A stretch of 64,000 nucleotides of DNA from Lumbricus rubellus (taxonomy: Eukaryota; Annelida; Clitellata; Crassiclitellata; Lumbricidae), in the NCBI GenBank assembly GCA_945859605.1, contig OX243824.1:775831-839830 (forward strand), read 5' to 3'. This document shows positions 21,968 through 33,796 of the stretch, in pieces; the stretch's first letter is position 1; the number at the start of each line of letters is the position of its first letter. The translations under genes and the position numbers were made by a program. Below the pieces are notes generated by a model, which had not been told where the DNA came from, made no database searches, and saw only the letters and a list, made by a program, of their open reading frames with translations.

Positions 21968-22266
21968 GGCGGAAACCTGGGCGTAGACTTGGGGGGGGGA
22001 CGAACGAGTGGCCGAAGGAAAGACGCGAGATTTTTTTAGTCATCTGTCCGAAAAGTCAAGAATTTTTTTCACCGCCAAAAAAGTTTTTTTTAGTCCTCTG
22101 GCCGAAAAGTTTAGAAAATATTCTATTTTCACCGCCCGAAAAAGTTGATGACCTTTTTTAGTCCTGACGCTCAACGAGTGGGGAGGGGGACAAATGCATG
22201 GGCCGCTTCCCCCAACACCTCCGTTGGGGCACCGTCCCTCTGTCCCCTCTAGGTTTCCGCCCCTGA
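21968..22266. mobile_element. hAT MITE-like element, GGGCGGAAACC ends
   Basis: The left GGGCGGAAACC and right GGTTTCCGCCCC are inverted. TGTTTACA occurs just outside both ends (21,959-21,966 and about 22,267-22,275), a probable 8-bp target duplication although the exact terminal bases are ambiguous. The interior repeats AGTCATCTGTCCGAAAAGTC and TTTTCACCGCC units, as in 51,770-52,260. Confidence 0.65.
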
Positions 22267-22290
22267 TTGTTTACAAAGAGATATGATTTG

Positions 22291-22420
22291 TAGGGTGCGG
22301 TGCTGTAGTGGTGGGTTTGGTGTCTTGGAGCCGGAAGGTTCCTGGTTCGAATCCATGGTACTCCTCAATCGGAGTTTCACGACTTGCTCAGGGTCCCTAG
22401 ACAACTACCAAACGCGATAA
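22291..22420 (+). mobile_element. SINE head (tRNA-like), plus strand
   Basis: GGTGCTGTAGTGGTGGG is the A-box region and GGTTCGAATCC the B box, followed by CGGAGTTTCACGACTTGCTC. It resembles the head of the 61,632 SINE (GGAGCCGGAAGGTTC is shared). The shared GGGAGCGCCTCTGAGTAG tail is missing. Confidence 0.65.
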
Positions 22421-22459
22421 GTTTATGCTTATGGACATAGTTGTACGGGAGATTTCAGC

Positions 22460-22676
22460 AATGGGGGGGGGGGCAAAGATTGAACTTCTGCCCGAAAAAT
22501 ACATCCGTGAAAAAGTTAGTCGTTCGGGTCCGTATTTGCCCGAAAAACCTGACTTGCCCGAAAGTTGATGACTTTTTTTTTAGTCGTTCGGGGTTTTTTG
22601 CCCGAGAAAAAACATCAACTTGCCCGAATTGGAAGGGGGGCAATTGCCCCCCCTGCACCTCCGCCTCGTACGCCTA
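22460..22676. repeat. G-run/C-run MITE-like sequence
   Basis: Starts in a G run, repeats CTTGCCCGAAA and AGTCGTTCGGG, and ends with GGGGGGCAATTGCCCCCCC and CACCTCCGCC. It is related in style to the CAGGGGCGGATC MITEs. No target duplication was found. Opposing open frames here are by-products. Confidence 0.45.
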
Positions 22677-23087
22677 TGCTTATGGAGAAAGTAATTGCCA
22701 AATTTCATTTAATAGGCATCGGAAAATTTTATTGTTGTGTTTCAATTTGTCAGACGAATTAATTTTAAGATGTTAAAAATGAATATCAGCGAAATTTTAA
22801 CCCATATCAGACCATGACAGAAATTAATGGTTTATTTCACATTTTCGTGTTTGTCTATACCCAAAACCATCGTATTCACCCAGATTTTTTAAAAATATTG
22901 CAGAGGTAGGCCGTTGTAGGCCCAAATATAACCGTCAGTTTAAACTGACGCTAGCCACTGGAGGGTACGTGTACAATTGTACATAAACCATCACTGAAGA
23001 AAGAAAACAAAGCGTTTTATTCATCCCAAACATATAGACCGCTTTGTGAAATGTTAGAATAGTGCCTATATAGATTCGTAGACATGG

Positions 23088-23222
23088 CTTAAAGTGTGGC
23101 AGGACGGTCATGGACGGCGTCCATGCACTTATTTGAAAATCGGAATGCCGTCCTGTCACTTATTGGCCAGAACATCATGGAAGGTAAGGGGCATCCAGGC
23201 ACTTATTTTCCCACACTTTAAG
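23088..23222. mobile_element. 135-bp MITE with CTTAAAGTGTGG ends
   Basis: CTTAAAGTGTGG at the left and CCACACTTTAAG at the right are perfectly inverted. The interior contains GGACGGTCATGGACGG and GCACTTATTT. Two more copies are at 30,994-31,128 and 49,872-50,007. Target duplication and superfamily are not determined. Confidence 0.75.
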
Positions 23223-23498
23223 CACTGTTCGTAGACCAAAATAATTTTTTATTGAGATGTTGATTACGCACCATAGGCCTAAGCTGTGACTTAGTTGTGT
23301 AAACCTACAAGATCAAACTACTTCAATTACATGTACCCCATACCTAGCAACACTGGCTCATTACATTCCAGCTGTAGCAATTTACAGTAAATTATTGGTC
23401 TACAGTAATATGAACTGCTTCTAATGGGTCTAGGACATTACCCACCCCGGCCCATTACCCCTCGACCCGCCATTACCCCCATATGTCTACATTCTGGT

Positions 23499-24067
23499 TC
23501 AGTGTATGTATGTATGTACATGTATGTATGTATGTATGCATGTATGTATGCATGTATGTATGTACCGGTATGTATGTATGTATGTATGTACATTGTATGT
23601 ATGTATGTATGTATGTATGTATGTATGTATGTATGTATGTATGTATGTATGCATGTATGTATGTATGGTATTGTATTGTATTGTATCTGACCATTTATAA
23701 AGAGCTTCTCGCAGCAAGAGCCTTTCTGATGCGCTCCCAGTGCGTACAACCCCTAGAAAACAGGCAAGTTTTTAGACGAGAGAAAGACGAGGATACACTA
23801 CCAGAGAGGATGTCAGAGCGAACTGATGGGGGAAGCCTATTTCATAGTGAGGGACCAATGCAGGAAAATGATCTGGATTAAGCCATGGCGGTCCTGACTC
23901 GGGGAACAAAGAGATCAAGCCGATCAGAAGACCTAAGAGGACGCAGCGATATGTGTGCATGCATAATTGTATTTGTATGTATGTATGTATGTATGTATGT
24001 ATGTATGTATGTATGTATGTATGTATGTATGTATGTATGTATGTATGTATGTATGTATGTATGTATG

Positions 24068-24098
<31 letters not shown>

Positions 24099-24725
24099 CT
24101 ATGTATGTATGTATGTATGTATGTATGTATGTACGTACGTACATGTATGTAGCTATGTATGTGTGTAAGTATGAATGTATACATGTATGTAGTTAGGTAT
24201 GCATATATGCATGTATGTACATATATTATATACATGCATACATACATACATGCTTACATACGTACGTACTTACATACATACGTACGTACTACGTACATAC
24301 ATACATACGTACGCGTAAATATATGCACACACATACAAAGTCATACATGCATACATACATTCAAGCATATAATTATGCATACATACATTCATACATGCAT
24401 ACATACATACATACATACATACATACATACATACATACATACATACATACATACATACATACATACATACATACATACATACATGCATGCATGCATGCAT
24501 GCATGCATGCATGCATGCATGCATGCATGCATGCATGCATGCATGCATGCATGCATAAGCTTCACAATCTCATATAGAAGTTTGTTTACGCATATATACA
24601 TACATACATACATACATACATACATACATACATACATACATACATACATACATACATACATACATACATACATACATACATACAAACATACAAACATACA
24701 TACATACATACATACATACATACAT
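23499..24725. repeat. (TATG)n, (TACA)n and (TGCA)n microsatellite tracts
   Basis: TATG repeats fill 23,499-23,668 and 23,970-24,190. The complementary TACA repeats fill 24,235-24,480 and 24,595-24,725, with a TGCA tract at 24,481-24,555. Frames such as MYVCMYVC or HTYIHTYI on either strand are translation of the tetranucleotide and are not genes. Confidence 0.95.
23672..23935 (-). repeat. LINE-tail repeat, (GTATT)n-ATTTATAAAG family, minus
   Basis: GTATTGTATTGTATT then ATTTATAAAG, GCGCTCCCAGTGCG and CGAGAGAAAG are shared with 62,236-62,500. It looks like the 3' part of a non-LTR or SINE-like family inserted on the minus strand. Confidence 0.55.
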
Positions 24726-25480
24726 GCAGCTTCACAATCTGACATAAAAGTATGTTTACGCAATGAAAGACATAGTGGATATGACTGGGAAAAACCCCAC
24801 CCCTTATGTGGCTAGCGTCAGTTTAAACTGACGGTATGAAAATTCTTATATTTTTCAGTACTGAAATTATTTTTTTAAATGGTCATCATAACTACCTTTA
24901 GGATGCTTGTGGTGAAGTTTTGCATTACCATATTATTAAAATATGAGTTGACATTATTTATTTTTTGTTTTTTGAACAATGCATATTTAAATATTTTGAT
25001 TTATCAAGAAAAATATTTTTTTACTAAGTACGTCTGCTAAAAACAACTGAAATAAATCCACAAAGATAGTCACACAGGTCTTAGAATAGCAACTAAAAAT
25101 GGTTAATAACTTTGGTAAATTAAAAAAAAAAACTGCTGCTGTCAGTTGCTCCAGTTCAGAGTTGTGTCTCTCGCTCTCTTACCACTAATGCTTGACCTTG
25201 GGCAAGTCCTTCACTCGCAATTGCTCGACGCTTTGGCGTGAAACTCCGATTCAGTGTCCGCATTGTAGTCGGGAGCGCCTCTGAGTAGATACCGTGAAGA
25301 GGTGCTATAACAAGTGCGCGTATACAAACAAATGCTATCATTAAGCGAAGCTTTCCGAAGTCGTTATTCGATCAAAATGGATTGTGCTCTGTTAAACACC
25401 CATTTATCAGTTATTTATTAATGGATATAAGTTCTAAATTATTATGCAGCTAAATGGACTTCTGAAGTCTTGGCGTAGAG

Positions 25481-26942
25481 CAGCGGTTCTCAACCTGTGG
25501 GTCGCGACCCCCACGGGGGTCGCCTGATGATTTGCCAGGGGTCGCCTGGACTTTTCAAAATTTGTAAAAGATGCACTAGCAATTTCAACGATATAATATA
25601 CTACAACATAGCAACGTAAAATAATTTTTACTTCTAGACTTAGTAGGCTGCTTTTGCTATGATTCATTATTTTGACTGCAACAACTAATTTTATTTTTGC
25701 TAAATTAGTTTCAAATATAAATTTCACTGCCACTATTCTTAAAAATTGAAACAATATTCGGTTTGCTCAAAGAATGGGGACCGAGCTGCTCAGTGCTTAT
25801 ATCTCCCAATAATTATTTCATAAATAATTATCTCATGAACATAATCAATTTCTACAGTGTTATTCGCTGTTACATCGTGAGTAATTTTGTCAAGATGCCA
25901 GCTAATAATGCTACCATTACATCTGCAAATAAAAAATGTAAACAAGCGGAAAGGATTATTTATTAAAATCAAAAACCACGTATCTGAACACTGAAATCAT
26001 TAGCAATTTTGTTAAGATGACAGCTTAAAATGTTGCAGTTTATGTGCAGATCCAAATAATTGCAAGCAATTGGAAGGCGACACTCTGGGGTCTTAAACCA
26101 TGACTAACGATGGGGTGACTTGTGCTTCTCGAGCGGTGTTTTGCCTAAGGATGACTTCTGTCGTGACGTTACCATCAATAGGCTTGAGCTATATGAGTGG
26201 GCGCCGCTGATGGCTGCCATAATTGTCTTGTATTTGTTTTTTTATGTCGTGTTTTTTTGTGCTTGTAAACCAGAGTGCGTTTTGCAGCTGGTACATTAAA
26301 GAATATACTTACTTACTTACTTAACAGCATTGAAGAAATCAGCATTTTTTTTATTAAGCCGACAGCCTAAAGTGCAGCTTTTACCGTGGGGAATTTTTAA
26401 AAAGTAAAATATTGTGAGGAGTGAGGACTGAGGAAGCACTTTTATGAAATCTCTAAACTTTGAAATTATGAGAAATTTTGTTGAGATTGCAACTTTAAAT
26501 GCAACCACTGCAGTTAAGAAAGTAGATTTTTAAAGCAATGGGTGGGGACAATTTTTAAATCATAAACCACGACTATCAGCACTGAAATGATGAGCAATTT
26601 TGTCAAAATGGCAGCTTTAAAATGCCACTATTGCAATATGAAAATTTTAAAAAAATCGATAATGGAAACAATCCAAATCCTCCCTCTGCTGAATAGATTT
26701 GTGAAATTTCAACTTCAGACTGAAGAATAGGTTGGTCTCATAATCTCAAGAGCCAAGAAGCCTCACACAATCTTACTGCCACAAGCGGTTTTTAAACCTT
26801 GAAGTGAAAATGCATAACAATGGAAAATGGTTAAAAAATGCAGTGAAGGAAGGGTAACTCAATCAATTTTGTTGCTGGGGGTCGGCACAATTTTCGGAAT
26901 GTCACCAAGGGGTCGCCGAACTAAAAAGGTTGAGAACCGCTG
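25481..26942. mobile_element. Non-autonomous hAT element, duplicate
   Basis: Copy-2 counterpart of 17,578-19,039, with target duplications GCGTAGAG at 25,473-25,480 and 26,943-26,950. The SINE 3' body precedes it at 25,156-25,338. Confidence 0.92.
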
Positions 26943-28238
26943 GCGTAGAGAAACTAATTGTGACATTATTAAAGTTACATTCATAATACGGCCATCAGAG
27001 AACACTGGAATTGCAAATATCTGATTTGTCGCATTTAAAGTTTTCAATTCTATATAACACATTATTTACACACAGTTTGTGGTGTTGTGTTCACAAAACA
27101 ATTTACATGATCAAAGAAGAAAACGTTAGTAGCAATTATTACTTCAAGTATCTCTGAACTCTATTCTGTCTTGCTTTGATTTCTCTCACAAGACATTTAG
27201 ATTAAGCACCGTCTGTTAATACATGTAGACCAACGTACATGTGGCGAGCTTCAGTAGTTAAATCGAAAAATAACAAAGATTTGGATACTGGCGACAGTGG
27301 CATTAGAGCATGCGATAACTCGCAACTGTCTCAGCTGGTGGTAGCATTTGCGTCAGAGTTGATTGATATGTCACACAAACCTTAGTTCTTTATCAATCGT
27401 GGCATCAAGATCATGAACAGTGTTATGACTTAAGAGAAATTGAATTGAAGGAACACCGTAGCAAGCTCACCCAAATGGAGATTAACAAGCTGTTGCCTCG
27501 TGCCAAGCCATACGAATTGAGTTTTTAACGGACTAAGACGTAAGCGGATACAGAAATATTGCAGGGGTCTTGGGGAAAAGAAAATTATTTGATTTTTAGC
27601 CAAAAAACCGGATAGCTTTTTTTCCCCCAAAAAATTTCTTTTTAAAACCCGTTGCAATTCCGCCTATTTGAAAGCTGATGAACTTCCTTAGTCGTTATGC
27701 TACTTTTCTCTATCTCTCACCTTTTCTTGCTGCTTTGAATGATGACTTTAAACATGATGGGGGACGACGTATTGTATAAATCTCTGAATGGGGTATATCC
27801 GGATTGCCACCCCTTCCATCCATTGATCCGCCCCTGGTCTTAACCATAATTATCCAGCGCTAAACATGTACATTGTACAGTACTTCTCACATGCGTCTGA
27901 ATGTCATCAGCGTGGTTATCGTATTTGCAGTAGTAACATCAGTGATATGGGTTTAACGACACCATGTAGATACAAAGATCATTACTGTAATGACCTCCTC
28001 CTTCGTCTTGGCTTGAGTCTGGCACTGTTAAAGAAGGAACACTGGCGGATATGGGTCCAGGATTCTATATTTCTATCTGGATTGAGCATGTACGATACCG
28101 TACAGTTGGAAATTCTGTTCTGTTCTCAGCCATCCTCGATCCGAGGGTCGGCCGCATCATGTACAATGTTCCTCCAACGCTTCCTGTCCTCCGTCAATCT
28201 TATCATTTCTCCCAATGTCAATCCAGTCCACTCCTTAA

Positions 28239-29057
28239 CCCTTATAGGGTAACCCTATTTTGGTTACAGTTGTTGGTAACCGGGGGGTAAAAAAATACCC
28301 CCAATTTATTTTCGTAAAATCCAGGGAAATGTTCAACCAAAGTCGGTCATGTTTAATTTATCTGAAAGACAAGGACATTGTTGAACGTTATGAGTAACAA
28401 ATCTTGAATTAAAATGATGACTCGTGATTATAAGCGGTCTGATTAGCTCATGACCAACTTCTAGCAGGAACACACGGTGCTTGTACGTAGGCCTACTGAA
28501 TGTGCGTTATCTCGCCATGCTGGATTCTGCAATTTCTATCATTATGACATACTCGTTGAGCACTGCTGCATCAACCAGGAAATAGAAGAGGCCATCTTCT
28601 GGTCCTGCAAGTGCAAGTATATCCCTTACTGTCCTGGTCGAATGATTCCACGGCGCCTTTTGTGGCGTTGTATTCACCTATTTATTTCGATAGTTTCATG
28701 CAAAAGTGCGTACACTACAATAATATAATGCTGCCGGAAATAGAAATCACACTAATTCATATGCATAAAATAGAACAGCCACATAATCTCCAACAATTCA
28801 GTTCTAATAAATATTATGCTTACATCTACACAGTGCAGAAATGATTTATCCAGTACCAGAATATAAAACCTCACTTTTCAGAGTAGTCTGCCACTAGGTG
28901 GCAGTGCAATGTGGGACAGCTGAAAACGACATTGTGAAGAAAAAACATATTTAGGAAAAGTCACAAAAGCAAAAGTCTGTTTTGTTTCATTCAAAAGAAG
29001 TGCACGAAAAAAAGTAGACTGGGGGTTATTTTTTACCCCCCGGTTACCCTATAAGGG
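28239..29057. mobile_element. TTAA-flanked piggyBac-like MITE, duplicate
   Basis: Copy-2 counterpart of 20,336-21,154. It again splits the LINE C-terminal fragment (28,125-28,234 and 29,062-29,338, minus strand). Confidence 0.88.
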
Positions 29058-29061
29058 TTAA

Positions 29062-29338
29062 TGTTGCCCAGCCAGTTTGTTCTTGGTCTTCCTCTTTTCC
29101 GGTCTCCTGGCATTGTGCCCTGCATGATGTCTTTCTCAATGCATGTTTCTTCTCTTCTCATGATGTGTCCAAAATAAATCATTTTTCTTTCTTTTACTGT
29201 TTTCAGCAGATTCCTCTCCACTCCTGCCGCCTCCAGCACCCATTCATTTGTCCGTTTTTCAGTCCATGATATTTTCATTATCAATCTCAGACACTTCATC
29301 TCGAACGCTTCTATTCTTCTCTCTTCTTCCAAACCCAC
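29062..29338 (-). pseudogene. RTE/jockey-like LINE ORF2 fragment, duplicate
   Basis: Identical to 21,159-21,435. The extreme C-terminus is at 28,125-28,234. Confidence 0.8.
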
Positions 29339-29542
29339 TACAACAGCACCGCACCCTACAAAATCATATCTCTATGTAAACAATTATGTTTGTTGTTGGA
29401 AGAAATAAGCGATAATAATATAAGCGAAGATATAAGCGATAATTAAATATAGGTTGGTCAATAATAACTTTTAAGGTGTCTAAGCATTGATAAATACGAT
29501 TTTATTAGTTCTCTGTGTGTACCGTAGTTTGTTTGTTTCTTT

Positions 29543-29771
29543 GTTTGTACATGTATGTGCACTTGTTACAGCATGCATTCGAGCTCTCTACTCAAAGGCG
29601 CTCCCGAATATAGCGCGGACACTGTATCGGAGTTTCACACCGAAGCGCTGAACAATTGCGAGTGAAGGACTTGCCCAAAGCCTCTGCGCGGCAACTTGAG
29701 GTGGATTCGAATCTGCTACCATTCGGCTGCAAGACGATGAACATACCCCCTACACCATCGCGCTCCACTAT
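29543..29771 (-). mobile_element. tRNA-derived SINE, duplicate
   Basis: Copy-2 counterpart of 21,640-21,868. The following hAT MITE (29,871-30,169) and SINE head (30,194-30,323) are also repeated. Confidence 0.85.
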
Positions 29772-30993
29772 GTAGTGTGCATAGAAATTGTCAATCAAAC
29801 AATAAATCATAATTTATATAGCGACCCTTCAAAGAACCTACTTAGAGGCGCATCCGTCACTGTTTACATGGGCGGAAACCTGGGCGTAGACTTGGGGGGG
29901 GGACGAACGAGTGGCCGAAGGAAAGACGCGAGATTTTTTTAGTCATCTGTCCGAAAAGTCAAGAATTTTTTTCACCGCCAAAAAAGTTTTTTTTAGTCCT
30001 CTGGCCGAAAAGTTTAGAAAATATTCTATTTTCACCGCCCGAAAAAGTTGATGACCTTTTTTAGTCCTGACGCTCAACGAGTGGGGAGGGGGACAAATGC
30101 ATGGGCCGCTTCCCCCAACACCTCCGTTGGGGCACCGTCCCTCTGTCCCCTCTAGGTTTCCGCCCCTGATTGTTTACAAAGAGATATGATTTGTAGGGTG
30201 CGGTGCTGTAGTGGTGGGTTTGGTGTCTTGGAGCCGGAAGGTTCCTGGTTCGAATCCATGGTACTCCTCAATCGGAGTTTCACGACTTGCTCAGGGTCCC
30301 TAGACAACTACCAAACGCGATAAGTTTATGCTTATGGACATAGTTGTACGGGAGATTTCAGCAATGGGGGGGGGGGGGGCAAAGATTGAACTTCTGCCCG
30401 AAAAATACATCCGTGAAAAAGTTAGTCGTTCGGGTCCGTATTTGCCCGAAAAACCTGACTTGCCCGAAAGTTGATGACTTTTTTTTTAGTCGTTCGGGGT
30501 TTTTTGCCCGAGAAAAAACATCAACTTGCCCGAATTGGAAGGGGGGCAATTGCCCCCCCTGCACCTCCGCCTCGTACGCCTATGCTTATGGAGAAAGTAA
30601 TTGCCAAATTTCATTTAATAGGCATCGGAAAATTTTATTGTTGTGTTTCAATTTGTCAGACGAATTAATTTTAAGATGTTAAAAATGAATATCAGCGAAA
30701 TTTTAACCCATATCAGACCATGACAGAAATTAATGGTTTATTTCACATTTTCGTGTTTGTCTATACCCAAAACCATCGTATTCACCCAGATTTTTTAAAA
30801 ATATTGCAGAGGTAGGCCGTTGTAGGCCCAAATATAACCGTCAGTTTAAACTGACGCTAGCCACTGGAGGGTACGTGTACAATTGTACATAAACCATCAC
30901 TGAAGAAAGAAAACAAAGCGTTTTATTCATCCCAAACATATAGACCGCTTTGTGAAATGTTAGAATAGTGCCTATATAGATTCGTAGACATGG

Positions 30994-31128
30994 CTTAAAG
31001 TGTGGCAGGACGGTCATGGACGGCGTCCATGCACTTATTTGAAAATCGGAATGCCGTCCTGTCACTTATTGGCCAGAACATCATGGAAGGTAAGGGGCAT
31101 CCAGGCACTTATTTTCCCACACTTTAAG
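30994..31128. mobile_element. 135-bp MITE with CTTAAAGTGTGG ends, duplicate
   Basis: Copy-2 counterpart of 23,088-23,222. Microsatellite tracts follow at about 31,405-31,578, 31,880-32,100, 32,145-32,445 and 32,485-32,615. Confidence 0.75.
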
Positions 31129-31977
31129 CACTGTTCGTAGACCAAAATAATTTTTTATTGAGATGTTGATTACGCACCATAGGCCTAAGCTGTGACTTAG
31201 TTGTGTAAACCTACAAGATCAAACTACTTCAATTACATGTACCCCATACCTAGCAACACTGGCTCATTACATTCCAGCTGTAGCAATTTACAGTAAATTA
31301 TTGGTCTACAGTAATATGAACTGCTTCTAATGGGTCTAGGACATTACCCACCCCGGCCCATTACCCCTCGACCCGCCATTACCCCCATATGTCTACATTC
31401 TGGTTCAGTGTATGTATGTATGTACATGTATGTATGTATGTATGCATGTATGTATGCATGTATGTATGTACCGGTATGTATGTATGTATGTATGTACATT
31501 GTATGTATGTATGTATGTATGTATGTATGTATGTATGTATGTATGTATGTATGTATGTATGCATGTATGTATGTATGGTATTGTATTGTATTGTATCTGA
31601 CCATTTATAAAGAGCTTCTCGCAGCAAGAGCCTTTCTGATGCGCTCCCAGTGCGTACAACCCCTAGAAAACAGGCAAGTTTTTAGACGAGAGAAAGACGA
31701 GGATACACTACCAGAGAGGATGTCAGAGCGAACTGATGGGGGAAGCCTATTTCATAGTGAGGGACCAATGCAGGAAAATGATCTGGATTAAGCCATGGCG
31801 GTCCTGACTCGGGGAACAAAGAGATCAAGCCGATCAGAAGACCTAAGAGGACGCAGCGATATGTGTGCATGCATAATTGTATTTGTATGTATGTATGTAT
31901 GTATGTATGTATGTATGTATGTATGTATGTATGTATGTATGTATGTATGTATGTATGTATGTATGTATGTATGTATG

Positions 31978-32008
<31 letters not shown>

Positions 32009-32693
32009 CTATGTATGTATGTATGTATGTATGTATGTATGTACGTACGTACATGTATGTAGCTATGTATGTGTGTAAGTATGAATGTATACATGTATGT
32101 AGTTAGGTATGCATATATGCATGTATGTACATATATTATATACATGCATACATACATACATGCTTACATACGTACGTACTTACATACATACGTACGTACT
32201 ACGTACATACATACATACGTACGCGTAAATATATGCACACACATACAAAGTCATACATGCATACATACATTCAAGCATATAATTATGCATACATACATTC
32301 ATACATGCATACATACATACATACATACATACATACATACATACATACATACATACATACATACATACATACATACATACATACATACATACATGCATGC
32401 ATGCATGCATGCATGCATGCATGCATGCATGCATGCATGCATGCATAAGCTTCACAATCTCATATAGAAGTTTGTTTACGCATATATACATACATACATA
32501 CATACATACATACATACATACATACATACATACATACATACATACATACATACATACATACATACATACATACAAACATACAAACATACATACATACATA
32601 CATACATACATACATGCAGCTTCACAATCTGACATAAAAGTATGTTTACGCAATGAAAGACATAGTGGATATGACTGGGAAAAAACCCACCCC

Positions 32694-33074
32694 TTATGTG
32701 GCTAGCGTCAGTTTAAACTGACGGTATGAAAATTCTTATATTTTTCAGTACTGAAATTATTTTTTTAAATGGTCATCATAACTACCTTTAGGATGCTTGT
32801 GGTGAAGTTTTGCATTACCATATTATTAAAATATGAGTTGACATTATTTATTTTTTGTTTTTTGAACAATGCATATTTAAATATTTTGATTTATCAAGAA
32901 AAATATTTTTTTACTAAGTACGTCTGCTAAAAACAACTGAAATAAATCCACAAAGATAGTCACACAGGTCTTAGAATAGCAACTAAAAATGGTTAATAAC
33001 AGAAAATGCAACTTAAAAGCAAAAAACCGCCACTTTCTGTGTGTCAGTTTAAACTGACGCTAGCCACATATGGG
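32694..33074. mobile_element. Right end of a TTAA element with GTCAGTTTAAACTGAC palindromes
   Basis: TTATGTGGCTAGCGTCAG at the left is inverted at the right as CTGACGCTAGCCACATATGGG, which is followed by TTAA (33,075-33,078). Palindromes are at 32,706-32,723 and 33,043-33,058. The right TTAA end is clear, but a matching left TTAA is not seen, so the left boundary is uncertain. The 7.9-kb duplication breakpoint (33,000) falls inside it. Confidence 0.6.
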
Positions 33075-33171
33075 TTAATTAATCTTATTATTTGATAGTC
33101 GAGCAATAAATTCTATATACTGAGAGACTTCGAAAATGGCACAGATGAAAATTTCGCATTTTCGAGATACA

Positions 33172-33177
33172 CACGTT
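33172..33177. repeat. Left target-site duplication of the Polinton (CACGTT)
   Basis: Matches 48,310-48,315 exactly. Six bases is the length typical for Polinton integrases, which belong to the retroviral-type RVE family. Confidence 0.93.
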
Positions 33178-33194
33178 AGTAGAACAGGAATAAG

Positions 33195-33356
33195 GCATTT
33201 GACTCATTTGACCAGTACAGCCTTGGCATTTGACTCATTTGACCAGTACAGCCTTGACTTTCGTCCAATCTGACCAGTACAGCCTTCAGTTTCATCCATT
33301 TGACCAGTACAGCCTTAAAAATTGAGTGCCCGCGCAGTTTGACCAATATAGCCTTA
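33195..33356. promoter_or_regulatory. Subterminal iterated motif TTGACCAGTACAGCCTT (left)
   Basis: Five copies are spaced 25-45 bp apart: four carry TGACCAGTACAGCCTT and the innermost is degenerate (TTGACCAATATAGCCTT). They lie within 20-180 bp of the terminus. Iterated subterminal motifs often bind a transposase/integrase or replication-initiation protein. Function here is inference. Confidence 0.7.
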
Positions 33357-33379
33357 CTTTTTCATATTCGACGTCCGGC

Positions 33380-33460
33380 GTAAAAAGTAAAAAAAAGTAA
33401 AAAAAGTAAAAAAAGTAAAAAAAGTAAAAAAGGTAAAAAAAGTAAAAAAAAAAAAAAATT
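33380..33460. repeat. (GTAAAAAA)n tract in the left TIR
   Basis: About eight GTAAAAAAA units directly upstream of the SAP-like gene, present inverted at 48,027-48,107. It could act as an A-rich promoter element or easily melted region. The minus frame rich in FF/YF dipeptides is an artefact. Confidence 0.8.
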
Positions 33461-33478
33461 TTCTCCGGCGTATACAAA

Positions 33479-33796
33479 ATGGACTACCCGAAGAAAACTG
33501 TTACTGAATTACGAAAAATCGCTGAGCGGAGCGGTAAGGATGGATATTTTACAAGACGGTGGAAAGCGGCGTTCATTGCTAAAATTGACGCCCACATCCG
33601 CGAATGCTGCGACGATGAATGCCCATGCAAGTATCCACGGCCGGATCGTCAACAAGGGCCAGGCACGATTACCGTCGTTCGCCGTCGGCGCAATGGCAAC
33701 TCACCCCCGTGTGATGTTAGTTTGATCGACAACGAGATCATCGTCGTTAATTGTCAATGCAATGGCAACTCATGCCTGTGTGATGCAAGTTCGTGA
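33479..33796 (+). CDS. SAP-like small protein (left TIR copy)
   Basis: A 105-residue protein. Residues 1-40 (KKTVTELRKIAERSGKDGYF, then a basic helix) match the SAP-like helix-extension-helix pattern also found twice at the N-terminus of the adjacent polymerase (ELRQIPKQRGQRGYS and ELREIAKKRGVRGYS). SAP modules bind DNA. The rest is cysteine-rich (CCDDECPCKYP, then NCQCNGNSCLC), which may bind zinc, and has an RRRRNG basic patch. The start was chosen because MDYPKK is the first ATG after the A-rich tract and the polymerase carries a similar MDYSSYN start. A second copy in the right TIR is identical as far as I can see. A DNA-binding role is inference. Confidence 0.7.
   Translation: MDYPKKTVTELRKIAERSGKDGYFTRRWKAAFIAKIDAHIRECCDDECPCKYPRPDRQQGPGTITVVRRRRNGNSPPCDVSLIDNEIIVVNCQCNGNSCLCDASS

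Larger units (their letters stand above)
21436..22315. repeat. Segment bounded by a 50-bp inverted repeat
   Basis: About 50 bases at 21,436-21,487, including CAGCACCGCACCCTACAAAA and TCATATCTCT, recur inverted at 22,265-22,315. The enclosed 0.8 kb contains a minus-strand SINE and a hAT-type MITE. A simple transposon explanation lacks a clear target duplication. Confidence 0.6.
22933..24833. mobile_element. Element bounded by CGTCAGTTTAAACTGACG palindromes
   Basis: Perfect 18-bp palindromes at 22,933-22,950 and 24,816-24,833 are each followed or preceded by CTAGCCA in inverted orientation. Between them are a 135-bp MITE, a LINE-tail repeat and long (TATG)n then (TACA)n/(TGCA)n tracts that could fold back on one another. 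The layout resembles the TTAA elements, but no TTAA duplication could be assigned to this pair. Confidence 0.5.
17208..25110. repeat. Tandem 7.9-kb segmental duplication, copy 1
   Basis: This unit of 7,903 bp is repeated at once at 25,111-33,000. The junction reads GGTTAATAAC then TTTGGTAAATT. Copy 2 ends with GGTTAATAAC at 33,000 and continues into unique DNA. Differences between copies are a C/A homopolymer near 19,720, a G run near 22,464, the (TATG)n length near 23,640, the (TGCA)n length near 24,500 and an A/C run near 24,790. Every feature inside is therefore present twice. Confidence 0.95.
25111..33000. repeat. Tandem 7.9-kb segmental duplication, copy 2
   Basis: Copy of 17,208-25,110, 7,890 bp long. 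Offsets are +7,903 up to the G run, +7,906 up to the first TATG tract, +7,910 up to the TGCA tract and +7,890 to the end. All features of copy 1 recur at these offsets. Identity outside low-complexity DNA appears essentially complete by eye. Confidence 0.95.

Noticed and set aside
23424..24815. Long open frames with CMYVCMYV or HTYIHTYI repeats
   Set aside because: They are translations of (TATG)n/(TACA)n on both strands and all frames. The same holds for 31,330-32,705 and 41,984-43,304.
33292..33477. Phe/Tyr-rich small membrane protein
   Set aside because: Translation of the (GTAAAAAA)n tract.
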